A DNA stretch of 20,000 bases from Prorocentrum cordatum (GCA_963575745.1 CAUYUJ010018458.1:12501-32500), one strand, 5' to 3'. Numbered from the stretch's first letter, positions 1-8,724 are shown. Program-made: numbers and translations. The notes: generated from the letters alone by a model not told the origin.

Positions 1-26
1 CGCGGCGAACCCAGCCGACAGCGATC

Positions 27-356
27 GGGAGGAGGCAGGAGACGGGAGGGAGGCAGGAGGAGGCAGGTGCAGGATCGGGCCAGATCGAATGGGCCAGCGA
101 GCTCGTCTGGAGCCACAGCGCCGTCTGGGGCAAGCAAGGCCGCCACAAGCACGGGGGTAAGCCTGAGCCTCGGAAAAAAAATCCGGCTGTGCTGATAGCC
201 GCCCTGCCCAGCGGACAAAAGGGAGGAGGGGGGAGGCAGGAGCGAGGCAGGAGGGAGGCAGAGGCAGGAGGAGGGAGACAGGGAGAAATGCAGGAGGCGG
301 CGGCAGGAGGAGGGAGGCAGAAGGAGAAGAGCAGGAGGAGGAGGGAGACAGAATGG
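27..356. repeat. Purine-rich GGAGGCAGGA-type minisatellite, two blocks
   Basis: Imperfect short units built from GGAGG, GCAGGA and GAGGCAG occupy about 27-67 and 221-356, with less repetitive DNA between. The + strand is almost pure purine in these blocks. No conserved protein or RNA gene is visible. Open frames here simply reflect the absence of stop codons in such repeats. Confidence 0.75.
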
Positions 357-1047
357 AGGGCCAGGAAGAGGAGGGTCGAGATCATGGCGGGCACCGAGCG
401 CCGGGCATGATGATGCGCTCGTCGTTCGCGGCGCCGGCCGGGGGGGAGGAACGACCAGTGGTCGCCGGAAGCACACACTGGGGAGCCAACCCCCTCCTCT
501 GTGCAGCCCACGTGCTACAAGAAGGAACGTCACGTAAAGGGCGGAAAACCAGAGCCCCTCCTGAACGCAGAGAGATCTCTACTTCAGCGCGTTGGGGCTC
601 TCGGTGGTACGCCGGGGGGGGGGAAGGCAGAGGGGGCTGGCCGTCTCAGGCGGCGGCCGGGCTTCGCGGGAGCACTCACGCCTCCCGAGAATCCGTCCTG
701 CGCTTCTGGGACAGCTTCTCGAGAGGCGCGAGGGCTGCCGCAGAGCCCCTGATCCGCCCTCCGAGCAGAAGGCCGGCCCCCTCGCCTCGCCTCCGCGCTC
801 GCTTCCGCGCGCGGCCGCTGCAAACCCCCCACTCTACCGGTGTGCGCGCTCTGGCGCCCCCCGCCCGGCATCCCCCCTGGGACGTCCACGGCACCCACCC
901 TGGCGTTCACGTCGACGCCGTTCCTCGGGGAGGCCACAGCTGCGGCGCAGGGGGTGGGCGAGTGGCCATGGCGCCGGGGCCCCGCACCGCGGGGGGAGCC
1001 CCGCACCGCGCGCCTCTGGAGGGGCGAGCTGCCCTGACCCCATGGGC
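357..1047. other. GC- and CpG-rich stretch without a recognisable gene
   Basis: This stretch is very GC-rich with many CG dinucleotides and homopolymer G or C runs. Several frames on both strands stay open at once, as expected when TAA, TAG and TGA are rare by composition. None of the translations shows a domain, a consistent frame or a recognisable motif, so no coding call is made. Confidence 0.5.
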
Positions 1048-1167
1048 GGGAGGAGGAGGAGGAGGAGGAGGAGGAGGGACGAGGAGGAGGAGGACGACGA
1101 GGAGGAGGAGGAAGAGGAGGACGAGGAGGAGGAGGAGGAGGAGGAGGAGGAGGAGGAGGGGGAGGAA
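1048..1167. repeat. (GGA)n microsatellite with GAC interruptions
   Basis: About 120 bp of GGA/GAG units with scattered GAC interruptions. It reads as poly-Glu, poly-Arg or poly-Gly on + and poly-Ser, poly-Leu or poly-Pro on -. It is the only long trinucleotide array whose purine strand is the + strand; the later CCT arrays have the opposite orientation. Confidence 0.95.
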
Positions 1168-1411
1168 TAGCAGCAAGGAGGCAGGAGGGCGGAGGTAGGC
1201 AGGAAGGGCATGACTTTGGAGCTTTGGGGAGCCACACTCAGATACGCACTATTGTCCAGTCGTGTGGCGCACGATTACGATTGCGAATGCATTAGCGAAA
1301 GACTTGCTGTAGACAAGTGCGCATGCAAGCATGTACTTGGCGCGCGTTCTGTAGCCGCCGAGGCTCGAATACAAAAGTCTTTCGGCACGTTCTAAAGCGA
1401 GAGTTCTTTCT

Positions 1412-1420
1412 TATATAAAA
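1412..1420 (+). promoter_or_regulatory. TATA-box-like motif
   Basis: TATATAAAA is a full match to the canonical eukaryotic TATA element. It lies 39 bp upstream of the ATG at 1459 that opens a 151-codon frame through the minisatellite. Spacing would allow a start site near 1440 with a very short leader. A 9-bp match can occur by chance and many protists do not use TATA boxes. Confidence 0.25.
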
Positions 1421-1458
1421 TAGCAGGCGGCAGAAGACCTAAACTGCAGCTTTCGACC

Positions 1459-1914
1459 ATGAGAAAGAAGCACAACACCGTGATGCACATTATGGAGGAC
1501 AATGCGGGCCATATGGGAGACCTCGCGGGAGACCACACGGGAGATCACACGGGAGGCCACACGGGGTACCATACGAAATACCACACGAGAGACCGCACGG
1601 GAAACCACACCGGAGACCACACGGGAGACCAAACGGAAGTCACACGGGAGATCACGCGGGTGACCACGCGGGAGACCACGCGGGAGACCACACGGAAGGC
1701 CACACGAGATACCATACGGGAGGCCACACGGGAGGCCACACGGGAGATCACACGGGAGACCACAGGGGAGACCATACAATCAAAAACCCTAATAAGGACG
1801 CGCGGTAAGGACGCAAGACCCTTAGAAGCCGAAGTTGGGATTTCTGGGGCGGCGGGCGACGAAAACCTCAAGGACGCAAGAGCAAGGAGGAGCAAGGACG
1901 CAAGGGTACCCTGA
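1459..1914 (+). CDS. Doubtful 151-codon ORF made of minisatellite plus MITE sequence
   Basis: The frame starts at ATG 1459 and reads through the 12-bp repeat, giving a tetrapeptide repeat of TGDH type that switches to RETT type after an internal indel. The last ~45 codons and the stop codon lie inside the inserted MITE (1777-1949). There is no recognisable domain or signal peptide. A TATA-like motif 39 bp upstream is the only support beyond openness. The frame is most likely a by-product of 12-bp periodicity, since 12 is a multiple of 3. No function is proposed. Confidence 0.15.
   Translation: MRKKHNTVMHIMEDNAGHMGDLAGDHTGDHTGGHTGYHTKYHTRDRTGNHTGDHTGDQTEVTREITRVTTRETTRETTRKATRDTIREATREATREITRETTGETIQSKTLIRTRGKDARPLEAEVGISGAAGDENLKDARARRSKDARVP
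1505..1774 (+). repeat. 12-bp minisatellite, CACACGGGAGAC type
   Basis: Roughly 22 imperfect units related to CACACGGGAGAC run from about 1505 to 1774. Similar units reappear at about 1961-2005, on the far side of the inserted MITE, which suggests one array split by the insertion. The period is mostly 12 bp, with indels that rotate the reading frame. Confidence 0.85.
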
Positions 1915-1951
1915 GCAAAGTCGCGCGTCCTTATTACGATTTTTGACTGTA
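1775..1951. mobile_element. 173-bp Tc1/mariner (pogo-like) MITE with TA target duplication
   Basis: The left end begins CAATCAAAAACC at 1777. The right end, read on the - strand from 1949, begins CAGTCAAAAATC. Over 28 bp (1777-1804 against 1922-1949) the ends match at 25 positions, and the innermost 15 bp are identical. Both ends abut the dinucleotide TA (1775-1776 and 1950-1951), the target duplication typical of Tc1/mariner elements, and a CAGT start is common in that superfamily. The 117-bp interior has no transposase frame, but carries several AAGGACGC copies. The element sits inside the 12-bp minisatellite, so it inserted after that array formed. The superfamily is inferred; the inverted repeats and flanking TA are seen directly. 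Confidence 0.72.
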
Positions 1952-2076
1952 CCGGACAGCATACGGGAGACCATGCCCATGCGGGAGAACCTACGGGAGA
2001 GCGAGGATTCTGGACCGGGAGGGGCCCACACCCATCCTTGGAGACAATACACTTAAGTCGGGCATGTCCTCCTACG

Positions 2077-2120
2077 GGCGGATTTTGGACGAAAAAATAG
2101 AGAGACCAAAAAAATCCGCC
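2077..2120. repeat. Short inverted repeat GGCGGATTTT / AAAATCCGCC
   Basis: Perfect 10-bp arms at 2077-2086 and 2111-2120 with a 24-nt loop. They are followed immediately by a second small hairpin, GGCCCC-CTTGT-GGGGCC (2121-2137). The role is unknown. There is no T-run or gene end that would argue for a terminator. Confidence 0.5.
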
Positions 2121-2210
2121 GGCCCCCTTGTGGGGCCACCAGGCTGTAGGGCGAAGGTTCGCAGTTTCCTGTACCAGTTGCAGCTTCCAGTTTCCACTGT
2201 TACAGTTCTG

Positions 2211-2266
2211 CTTCTTGCTGCTTACTGCTCCTTGTTGACTTCTTGCTGCTTACTGTTCCTTGTTGA
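2211..2266. repeat. Two tandem 28-bp units
   Basis: The unit beginning CTTCTTGCTGCTTACTG occurs at 2211-2238 and again directly at 2239-2266 with one mismatch (C/T). This is a simple local duplication in DNA that otherwise shows no gene. Confidence 0.85.
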
Positions 2267-2355
2267 TGGACCGCGCGAGGGGGGGAGGCCCAAAACAGGC
2301 ATTTTGGCCACGGCCAAAACGTATTGTCTGAATTGCTGGGGTGGGTAAAAATTTA

Positions 2356-2693
2356 CACCCCTCACGCAGATCGGCGGGGTCAGGGTCCAAAATCACATGG
2401 GATTTGCAACATTTCTAGAATTCGGCGGCACCCCTCACGCAGATCGGCAGGGTCAGGGCCCAAAAACACATGGCATTTGCCACATTTCTGAAATTCGGCG
2501 GCACCCCTCACGCAGATCGGCAGGGTCAGGGTCCAAAAACATATGGGATTTGCCACATTTCTGACATTCGGTGGCACCCCTCACGCAGATCCGTAGGGTC
2601 AGGGTCCAAAAACACAGGGAAATTGCCACATTTCTGGAATTCGGCGGCCCCCCTCACGCAGATCCGCAGGGTCAGGGTCCAAAAACAAACAGG
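2356..2693. repeat. 73-bp tandem array, four full copies and one partial
   Basis: Units start at 2356, 2429, 2502, 2575 and 2648 with an exact spacing of 73 bp. Each begins with CACCCCTCACGCAGATC (the last with CCCCCCTCACG) and contains GGGTCAGGG, CCAAAAACA and CCACATTTCT blocks. The fifth copy stops after about 46 bp. Because 73 is not a multiple of 3, the frame rotates from copy to copy, so the short frames across it on either strand are not credible genes. Divergence is low, pointing to fairly recent expansion or homogenisation. Confidence 0.93.
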
Positions 2694-3362
2694 TCCCGAC
2701 ACTGCTTCACGGCGGCGCCCAGACCTCATGATTTGGCTTTTGCATCTCCCATTCTCCGAGACAGGGGGGCCGGCGAAGCCCTTACGGATTCTCAAAAAAT
2801 GGTAAAAAATAGTCCAGAAATCGTCCCCAGACTATACTTTTTACTATTTTTGAACATTTCTCCTGTAGAAGGACAGTCCCGACTCAACAATACACAAGAC
2901 CCTCCCGGACAGGCCGTCTGGGGAACTGCAGAAACACAGCTTGAGAGCTCTTTGGCTCCATGGCGATCGAACCACCTGCAGGCAGGTTTTCGAGGCCCAG
3001 ACCTCCGACGACGTGGTTGTCTCAATGCTGGAGCTCTCCCTCGATTTCGGCATCCCCTTTCGGACCCGAGGGCTGCCATAAAAACGACCCCTGCGGTGAA
3101 GAACTGGGTGTCAAGTGGTCTGGGTGGGGGGGGGGGGCACGTCTTGAGAGAAAGACGTCCGACATCTGGGCGGATCGAGATTCGAGGATCGAGATTTTTG
3201 CGTGCTGTGCATCGCTTCTGGTCCTCCAGAAGTGTCTGAGGCCCTCCGAGACCTCCAACAGCCACCCCACCCGCTCTCCCTGCCAACTCCCACCTCGCCC
3301 TGCGCACGACCTCCCTCCCCCTATTGGAGGTCCTTCTCCTCCTCCGCCTGACCATCCGCCTT
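2694..3362. other. Unique-looking sequence, no recognised gene
   Basis: Mixed-composition DNA without obvious repeats apart from a run of 12 G at 3126-3137. Short frames exist on both strands; for example, a 69-codon frame on - at 2844-3053 has normal amino-acid composition. None shows a domain or extends into a neighbour. It could be intergenic DNA or the remains of something too decayed to name. Confidence 0.4.
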
Positions 3363-3363
3363 A

Positions 3364-3440
3364 CCCTCCCCCTCCTCCTCCTCCTCCTCCTCCCCCTCCT
3401 CCTCCTCCTCCTCCTCCTCCTCCTCCTCCTCCTCCTCCTC
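3364..3440. repeat. (CCT)n microsatellite
   Basis: Nearly pure CCT repeat with occasional extra C, about 25 units. It reads as poly-Pro or poly-Ser on + and poly-Glu, poly-Arg or poly-Gly on -. It lies about 250 bp upstream of the first LINE-like coding sequence. Confidence 0.95.
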
Positions 3441-3689
3441 AGCCCCCGCGGCCCAGGCTGCAACCCAGAAGGGGGGTGACGCGCGCCACCAGGCATGTCC
3501 TTGCACCTGCCTCGACACACTCCCTCGGTGGGCGGTGTGTGCCTCGGGCGGCCATGGTCTGGTGATGGTTCGATGTTGCATGCGGAATCCGGTGTCGATG
3601 CGGCAGGCAGGCATGCAGATGGAAGGATGTGCAGCAGCAGCTACGCAATTGACATGTTATTGCTCTTGCTGGCACTCAGTGTGGTACGG

Positions 3690-4590
3690 ATCTTCCATGT
3701 GTCCAAGACTGGTCAGGCAAGGGGCGCAGCGCTGGCACTGCAGGTCGACCTACGGGATGTTCGTTATTGATTCGTGATTGCGTGCTTGATGGCAAGCAGG
3801 TCCGCAGGGTGTGGCACTTCTCGGGCGAGCTGGTGGGCAAGCTTGGAGCGGTTAGGCGCAAGTCGTCGCCGAGTGATGTGCCATGTATTGCTGCCTATGC
3901 TCCTGTCGAGTCCCCAGGCGGAGCGGGACGTGCTGCTGCCTTGAGGAGGTGTCAGAGGTTCTGGAGCAAGCTGGAGTCCTTGACAGACGAGCTGCCGAAT
4001 CGTACCGTTCCGCTCTCTTACTGCTTGATGCTGATGCACGGGTTGGGAATATTGATAGTGATAGTCCGGGCCTTTACGAAGTGGGTCACGAAAAAAACTT
4101 CAACGCTTGCTTATTTCGGGAAGTGTTTGAGTCTCATCAGTTGTGCGCTGTTAACACTCATGTGGTGTGTGGTCCCACATTTTTACCATGGGAGTGGTAC
4201 GGTGTTTGTTTTGTTTGCGCCGTATTCGTAACATGGGATTGGTACGAATACGGCGCGCGTGGGTTCTATTTGCACGACTAAGGAAGTGCTGGGTAAAGCT
4301 CGTAAGTGTGAGGTGTGGGAGCGAGCTGTCGAGGCCTTACTGCTGATAAACACGAGGAGTCGCCGTGATCACTTTCCACTGGTGTCGCTTCTGGATCTTG
4401 ACCAGTTGTTTCCTGATGCGACTGGGTATCGATGGGACCATAAGATACTTAATCGCGCAGTTCTGCATGGGGCCCGTCGTCGAGAATTCCTGGAGGCGGT
4501 GAATAGGGAGCTCGGTCAGGTCAGCGTGGAAAGTGAGGAAGCTGTTAGGCAATGTGCGGATACGTTCGCCTGCAAGTCCACAACGTAATG
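3690..4590 (+). pseudogene. LINE fragment: APE-type endonuclease domain, frameshifted
   Basis: In LINEs this domain nicks target DNA to prime reverse transcription. Frame 2 gives a segment ending in CIAAYAPVE (3884-3910), the usual strand-plus-AYAP motif. Frame 1 then gives LLDADARVGN (4021-4050) followed by SDSPGLYEVG and, further on, SHQLC-VNTHV, the familiar central block. Frame 2 resumes near 4259 and contains RRDHFPLVSLLDL, whose Asp-His pair (4367-4372) matches the C-terminal catalytic DH. The central motif normally reads GDFNARVG; here the Gly codon is missing and Phe-Asn are Ala-Asp, so activity is unlikely. Between 4150 and 4260 a pair of similar GGGA-TGGTACG blocks suggests a local rearrangement. 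At least two frameshifts are needed. The 5' boundary is uncertain. Confidence 0.8.
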
Positions 4591-4975
4591 AACACGATTG
4601 CTCGTGAGTTGTTTTGGCCAGCAGCCTAAACGAGTGGATCGCCCTGAGGCGACGTCCGCTGGTCTTGCCAAGCGGGTTCGCTTGAGGCAGAAGCTGCGGC
4701 AGCTGAAGAAGCGTCCTCCCCCTCCTCCTCCTCCTCCTTGAGGTTGTGATCCCCTGTGGCTCCTGGCTTGTCTCCCTCATGCTGCGTCAGGTCGTTTTCT
4801 CCTCCGAATGTGTTGGCCAAGCACATATTCCTTTATCGGAGGGTGAATCGGGAGATTCGATGGAGGGTGAGGAAGGATCGCAACTGTCTCATCGGATTGG
4901 GGCTGCGGAGCTGGACGGCGCATGGAATGATCGAGATGTTTCCCAACCATCCTGTGGTGTTGGGTCCTCGTTTTG
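4591..4975 (+). pseudogene. LINE fragment: linker between endonuclease and RT, with (CCT)7
   Basis: Short stretches of basic, helical-looking sequence appear in changing frames: ARELF near 4600, RPEATSAGLAKRVRLRQKLR around 4640-4700, and YRRVNREIRWRVRKDRNC around 4830-4885. Arginine- and lysine-rich segments of this type, with NREIR-like motifs, are common between the endonuclease and RT of APE-type LINEs. A CCT repeat at 4717-4738 interrupts the segment. Frame changes occur near 4617 and 4880. The assignment rests on position and style rather than on a diagnostic motif. Confidence 0.55.
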
Positions 4976-4993
4976 AAGAGACGGTCCCCGCGT

Positions 4994-5040
4994 CCCTCAC
5001 CTTTCTCCCTTCTTCCTCCCCCTCCTCCCCCCTCCTCCCA
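4994..5040. repeat. CTCC/TCCCCC tract
   Basis: A pyrimidine tract made of CTTCCTCCC, CTCCTCC and similar short units, lying between the LINE linker and the large minisatellite. It may mark the point at which the minisatellite arose or inserted. Confidence 0.7.
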
Positions 5041-5083
5041 CCAGCATCGCCATCACCCGTTTGAGCATACCCCTCACACGCTT

Positions 5084-6028
5084 CGTGGCCCCATAGGGAG
5101 CTCCACCGACGGCCCCAGTGCTACCGCCCGCATGCGTCACCCCCCCACCCAGTACAGCGCTTCGTGACGTCATAGGGAGCTCTACTGAAGGCCCCAGTGC
5201 TACTGCCCACATGAGCCCCCCCCACCCAGTACAGCGTTTCGTGCCTCGATACGGAGCTCCACCGACGGTCCCTGTGCTACCGCCCGCATGCGCCCCCCCA
5301 CCCAATACAGTGAATCGTGGCCCCATGAGGAGCTCCACCGACGGCCCCAGCGCTACCGCCCGCATGCGCCGCCCCCACCCAAAACAAATACAGCGCTTCG
5401 TGGCCCCACAGGGAGCTCCACCGGCTGCCCGTGCTACCGCCCGCATGTGCCCCCCCCCACCCAGTACAGCGCTTCGTGGCCCCATACGGAGCTCCACCGA
5501 AGGTCCCAGCGCCACCGCCCGCATGCGTCTCCCCAAGCACAGCGATTCGTGGGCCCATAAGGAGTTACACCGAAGGTCCCTCTGCTACCGCCCGCATGCG
5601 CCAGCCCCCCCCCACACAGCCAGTATGAGGGCTCCACCAACGGCCTCAGTGCTACCGCCCGCATGCGTCCTCCCACCCAGTACAGCGCTTCGTGGCCCCA
5701 TAGGGAGCTCCACCGACGGCCCCAGTGTTACCGCCCGCATGCGTCCCCCCCCACCCAGTACAGCGTTTCGTGGCACCATAGGGGGCTCCACCAAAGGTCC
5801 CAGCGCTACCGCCCGCATGCGTCCCCCCCACCCAGTACAGCGCTTCGTGGCCCCATAGGGAGCTCCAACGACGGCCCCAGTGATATCGCCCGCATGCGTC
5901 CACTCCACCCAGTACAGCGCTTCGTGGCCCCATACGGAGCTCCACCGAAGGTCCCTGTGCTACCGCCCGCATGCGTTCCCCCCCACACTCAGTGCAGCGC
6001 TTCGTGGCCCCATAGGGAGCTCCACCGA
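5084..6028. repeat. ~77-bp minisatellite, 12 copies, inside the LINE
   Basis: Each unit has the order CGTGGCCCCATA, GGGAGCTCCACCGA, GCTACCGCCCGCATGCG, a C-run, then CCCAGTACAGCGCTT. Twelve copies of the CGCCCGCATG-type block lie between 5127 and 5964, and a final partial copy ends at 6028. Unit length varies by a few bases, mainly in the C-run, so no frame is kept. Frames on both strands (RMRPP, GGAPYGATKRC and similar) are repeat artefacts. LINE-like coding sequence lies on both sides. Confidence 0.93.
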
Positions 6029-6655
6029 GAAGATAGTCACAATTGCAAAATTCACAACTGCATATGGTTGGGTCCTTCGCCAGGATAAGAGTTCTGCCTT
6101 GGACGTGTCTAGGCGGCTGAGCGGCAAGAGCCTTGGCCCGAAACTTCGATTATACTCTGCTCCTCGCACGCTTCTGGGCTCAGCGACGAGGCACGAATAT
6201 CTAGAACGGTCTGGCCCAGATGGTGGCGTGGCGGCTACTGGTGCTAGGTATGATGTGGCCCTTGCTGCAAGATTTATTCGGGATCCTTGTGAATCCGACA
6301 TGGCGGAGGCTGTGCAGGCTGCGAAAGAAGAATATGGCCCGATTGCAGGTGCGTTCATTCGCACGAAAATGCGTAAGACCCAGCCTGAGTGGCCGTTTCC
6401 AGCAAATATTTGGAGGATGCTGCCCCGGCCTCAAGTATTTAGGAAGCAGGAGAGGACTGGAATTGGAAGGGACGAGCAGAACTGGGACATCGGAGCAATT
6501 AAATGTTGTCTAATGTACTTACTTTTGAGTACTCGTCTGACTTATGATGATCCCTTGATCTGGCAATGTAGTCAGCCCCTCACGCTTAGCAAGGGCAACG
6601 GAAAGGTTGATTGTCTTGGACAAAGGCTAGTACACAGTTGTGATGCTTTCGGAAA
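6029..6655 (+). pseudogene. LINE fragment: poorly conserved segment before the RT
   Basis: An open stretch in one + frame from about 6029 to 6510 has ordinary amino-acid composition, for example ARFIRDPCESDMAEAVQAAK near 6270-6330 and WPFPANIWRMLPRP near 6390-6430. It lies between the linker and the RT, where LINE sequence is least conserved. I cannot match it to a motif, and stops accumulate after 6510. Position and orientation make it most likely part of the same element. Confidence 0.45.
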
Positions 6656-7425
6656 GATATATTATGAATGCATTTGGAAATCGGATCCTGGCTCATGGTT
6701 ATTTGCGGCGTAGACGTAGAGAGTGTGCCGTCGTGGTGCAGAGCCTATGCGGGGAGCGTTTGCGACGAGTCCAAGTTGAGCTACTTCTCGACCTTTGGTG
6801 ACGCGGCGAACGCGATCCAGTGTCGAGCACTGGATGCTAAAGATGTTTGCGAAGCAGCATGCCACTGAGTTTGCGTGTAAGCTGTTTTCAGAGCGTCTGC
6901 ATCACAAGCACATGTCATTGGAATTCGTTGACGGGATTAGTGAAGTGGTTCTGGGGGCTGGAACTCTACCGGGTGGTACGGTGGCCCCTTATCTGGTTCC
7001 CCGGAGCGTATCATTGGTGTCTAGATGGTGATCTGGGAGAGGAGAGCCCTGGGCTCAGCGTCCCTGTTCCGTGGTTTAAGCACTGTTTGGGGAGATGAGG
7101 GGGCTCGCACTGCTCTGTGCGCCTGGCCCGATCGTGCGATCGACATCTCTTCCACTAGCTTTGCCGACGACTTGTGTCGCACTCAGCTGTCTCGATCGTG
7201 TGATGGGTTTGTCAGAGTCAGTGCTGCGAACCTGGTTCGGCTTCAAGACCGAATTGTTATTGGTGGTATCGCTCTGAATGGAGAAACAAGAGAGCCTGGT
7301 ACACGTTGCTGGTCGCGGGGCTCATGTGTCTCGGAAGCGTGTTCTCTAGCCATGTCAACAGCTATTCGGGATCCTGGCAGATTAGTATGGGGGAAAACAT
7401 TCCTGGGAGAGTAAATCGTTGTTGT
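6656..7425 (+). pseudogene. LINE fragment: reverse transcriptase palm with motif A and FADD
   Basis: The RT would copy element RNA into DNA at the nicked target. A first block (LAHGYLRRRRRE, 6690-6725) resembles the basic segment before RT motifs. Motif A is readable as TFGDAANAI, with its Asp codon at 6800-6802. After a shift to frame 3, GAGTLPGGTVAPYL (about 6955-6996) occupies the place of motif B. Motif C is SFADDLC in frame 2, with FADD at 7160-7171, so both catalytic Asp codons are intact. The next block, WFGFKTELLL then EKQESLVHVAGRGAHVS, is in frame 3 and broken by a TGA after VVSL. At least three frameshifts and one stop are present. The FADD, DAANA and thumb blocks together leave little doubt about the family. 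Confidence 0.85.
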
Positions 7426-8073
7426 CGCTATATTGGGCCGTTTGTCCGTTATGATGGGAGTTGTAGCGATGGGCATCCTCGCAGGATCCAGATGGCGAGG
7501 CAGAGTTTTTGGCTTCTTGGGCGTTTCTGGCACAGCTGTGCCACTCTGCATTGGAAAAGTATCGTGTACCCGGCTGTGATTGAGGGTGCTCTTACCTCGG
7601 GACTTCTATCTCTGGCTGTGACCTCCGAGTGCTGTGCGCGCTTGGACGGTGTTCAGGCGATTTTAGCCAGGCTTGTCATGAAGGGGGAGGGCTGTCAGAA
7701 GGAGAGAGTGGAAGGAGGGATTGACTATAAAGCGCGGTCGACTCATGATATGTATTGTCAATTGCGTGTGTGTCCGAGTGCTCTGCGACTTCGTACTCAG
7801 AGTCTTAAGTGGGTTCAGAAGATCGTGAGGCGGCCTCTTAACAACCTGCAGCTGATAGGTGCCCTGCTCGGGATTTCGGAATGGGAGGAGCCTAATGTTC
7901 TTGATCGGGAGGGGTACCTTATCGGCAAGTCCAGTGAATGGTGGCAACAATTCATGTCTGAGTTCCTGCAGGTTGCACGTGTGGCCGAGCTTCTTGACGT
8001 GGCCATAGAGGTGACGAGCTCCCCCGCTGCGCTTTTGTTCAGTGGATGTCAGGTCATCGTTTCTTGCGGCTGA
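7400..8073 (+). pseudogene. LINE fragment: RT thumb and connection region, long open frame
   Basis: This is the best preserved part, open in frame 1 from 7306 and in register with the family from about 7400 to its stop at 8073. It shows CCRYIGPFVRYDGSCSDGHP followed by RRIQMARQSFWLLGRFW (7415-7530), the R-YLG-DG-C---I--RI--A---F--L--W signature seen after the RT palm in many LINEs. YPAVIEGALTSGL and RLDGVQAILARLV (7567-7680) follow, then CPSALRLRTQSLKWVQKIVR (7771-7830). These match the usual layout of the segment after the active site. The stop at 8073 is followed by sequence still reading as an element, so it is probably a mutation and not the natural end. Confidence 0.82.
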
Positions 8074-8160
8074 CCCGCAGATCCCGTACAGCGAGTACCC
8101 ATGAAACCGGGTACCTACGCCAGCTGAGGTTAAGATCTCTGCTCCTTCTGTGGGTTATTC

Positions 8161-8301
8161 TTCCTCTCCTCCCCTCCTCCTCCTGGGTGCCCTCTTTCTG
8201 GGTCCCCCCCTCCTCCTCCTCCTCCTCCTCCTCATCCTCATCCTCCTCCTCCTGGCCTTCCTTCTCCTCCTTCTCCTCCTCCTCCTCCTCCTCTGCCTCC
8301 A
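8161..8301. repeat. (CCT)n-rich tract between thumb and zinc-finger regions
   Basis: About 140 bp of CCT/TCC units with CAT, GGT and CTT interruptions. It reads as poly-Ser, poly-Leu or poly-Pro depending on frame. It separates the RT thumb region from the downstream finger-like segment. It may be an expanded linker of the element or a later expansion. Confidence 0.92.
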
Positions 8302-8304
8302 GGG

Positions 8305-8670
8305 TCTCATGAGTATATATGTGATCTCAATCTTGGGGGGTCGGAGGGTGACTGTGGGGTGCCATTCCCGACTAGGAAGCAACTACGACTGCATCAGGGT
8401 TACTCCCGTCAATCGAATCACGGTCATCGAATTATTTCTCGTATAGATACGGTTTCCAGTGCTATGCTTACGTTGGTGGTCATTTCTACACTACTCAACG
8501 GTATGTTGCGCACATCTGGAAAAAAGCTTGCAGACTGGCAAATGTCCTCGTTCCAGGGGGTCCGCGGTTCAGCACACACTACTAGACCGTCGTATACATG
8601 CGAAATATGTGAAATCAGCTTCAGTATCTACGAAGTGGCTCGGTGGTAGCTTCGTTCTCACCTCCCGTTA
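8305..8670 (+). pseudogene. LINE fragment: C2H2-like zinc-finger segment, degenerate
   Basis: Three finger-like blocks follow the thumb. The first is CGVPFPTRKQLRLH in frame 1 (8353-8394), a Cys then His 12 residues later. The second, frame 3 from 8460, is CYAYVGGHFYTTQRYVAHIW, with its second Cys apparently changed to Tyr, followed by KKAC. The third is frame 1, CEICEISFSIYEVARW ending at TAG 8647-8649, where the first His of a C-x2-C-x12-H-x3-H finger is expected; the second His codon is at 8659-8661. Such fingers in LINEs are thought to bind nucleic acid. Placement after the RT, together with an N-terminal APE endonuclease, is not the commonest arrangement. Confidence 0.6.
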
Positions 8671-8724
8671 AAGTCCCAGGTGTTTGTGCTCTGACAGGTG
8701 CGATGCACGGGCAATGGGGCGTAA

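Noticed and set aside
1-30. Partial fourth copy of the dispersed module at the window start (AACCCAGCCGA shared with copy A).
   Set aside because: Only 11 bases match and the following repeats have the opposite strand composition to those beside copies A-C.
353-1237. Several long frames on both strands in GC-rich DNA.
   Set aside because: Five frames are open at once, showing composition and not selection; no domain or motif is present.
2356-2693. CRISPR-like array of repeats.
   Set aside because: The 73-bp units are contiguous and similar along their whole length, without unique spacers, and the context is eukaryotic.
2844-3053. 69-codon minus-strand frame with ordinary composition.
   Set aside because: Short, unsupported by neighbouring frames and without any recognised motif; chance is the simplest explanation.
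5118-6030. Open frames of 100-250 codons through the 77-bp minisatellite.
   Set aside because: Unit length varies and is not a multiple of 3, so frames drift, and the same motifs appear in all frames.
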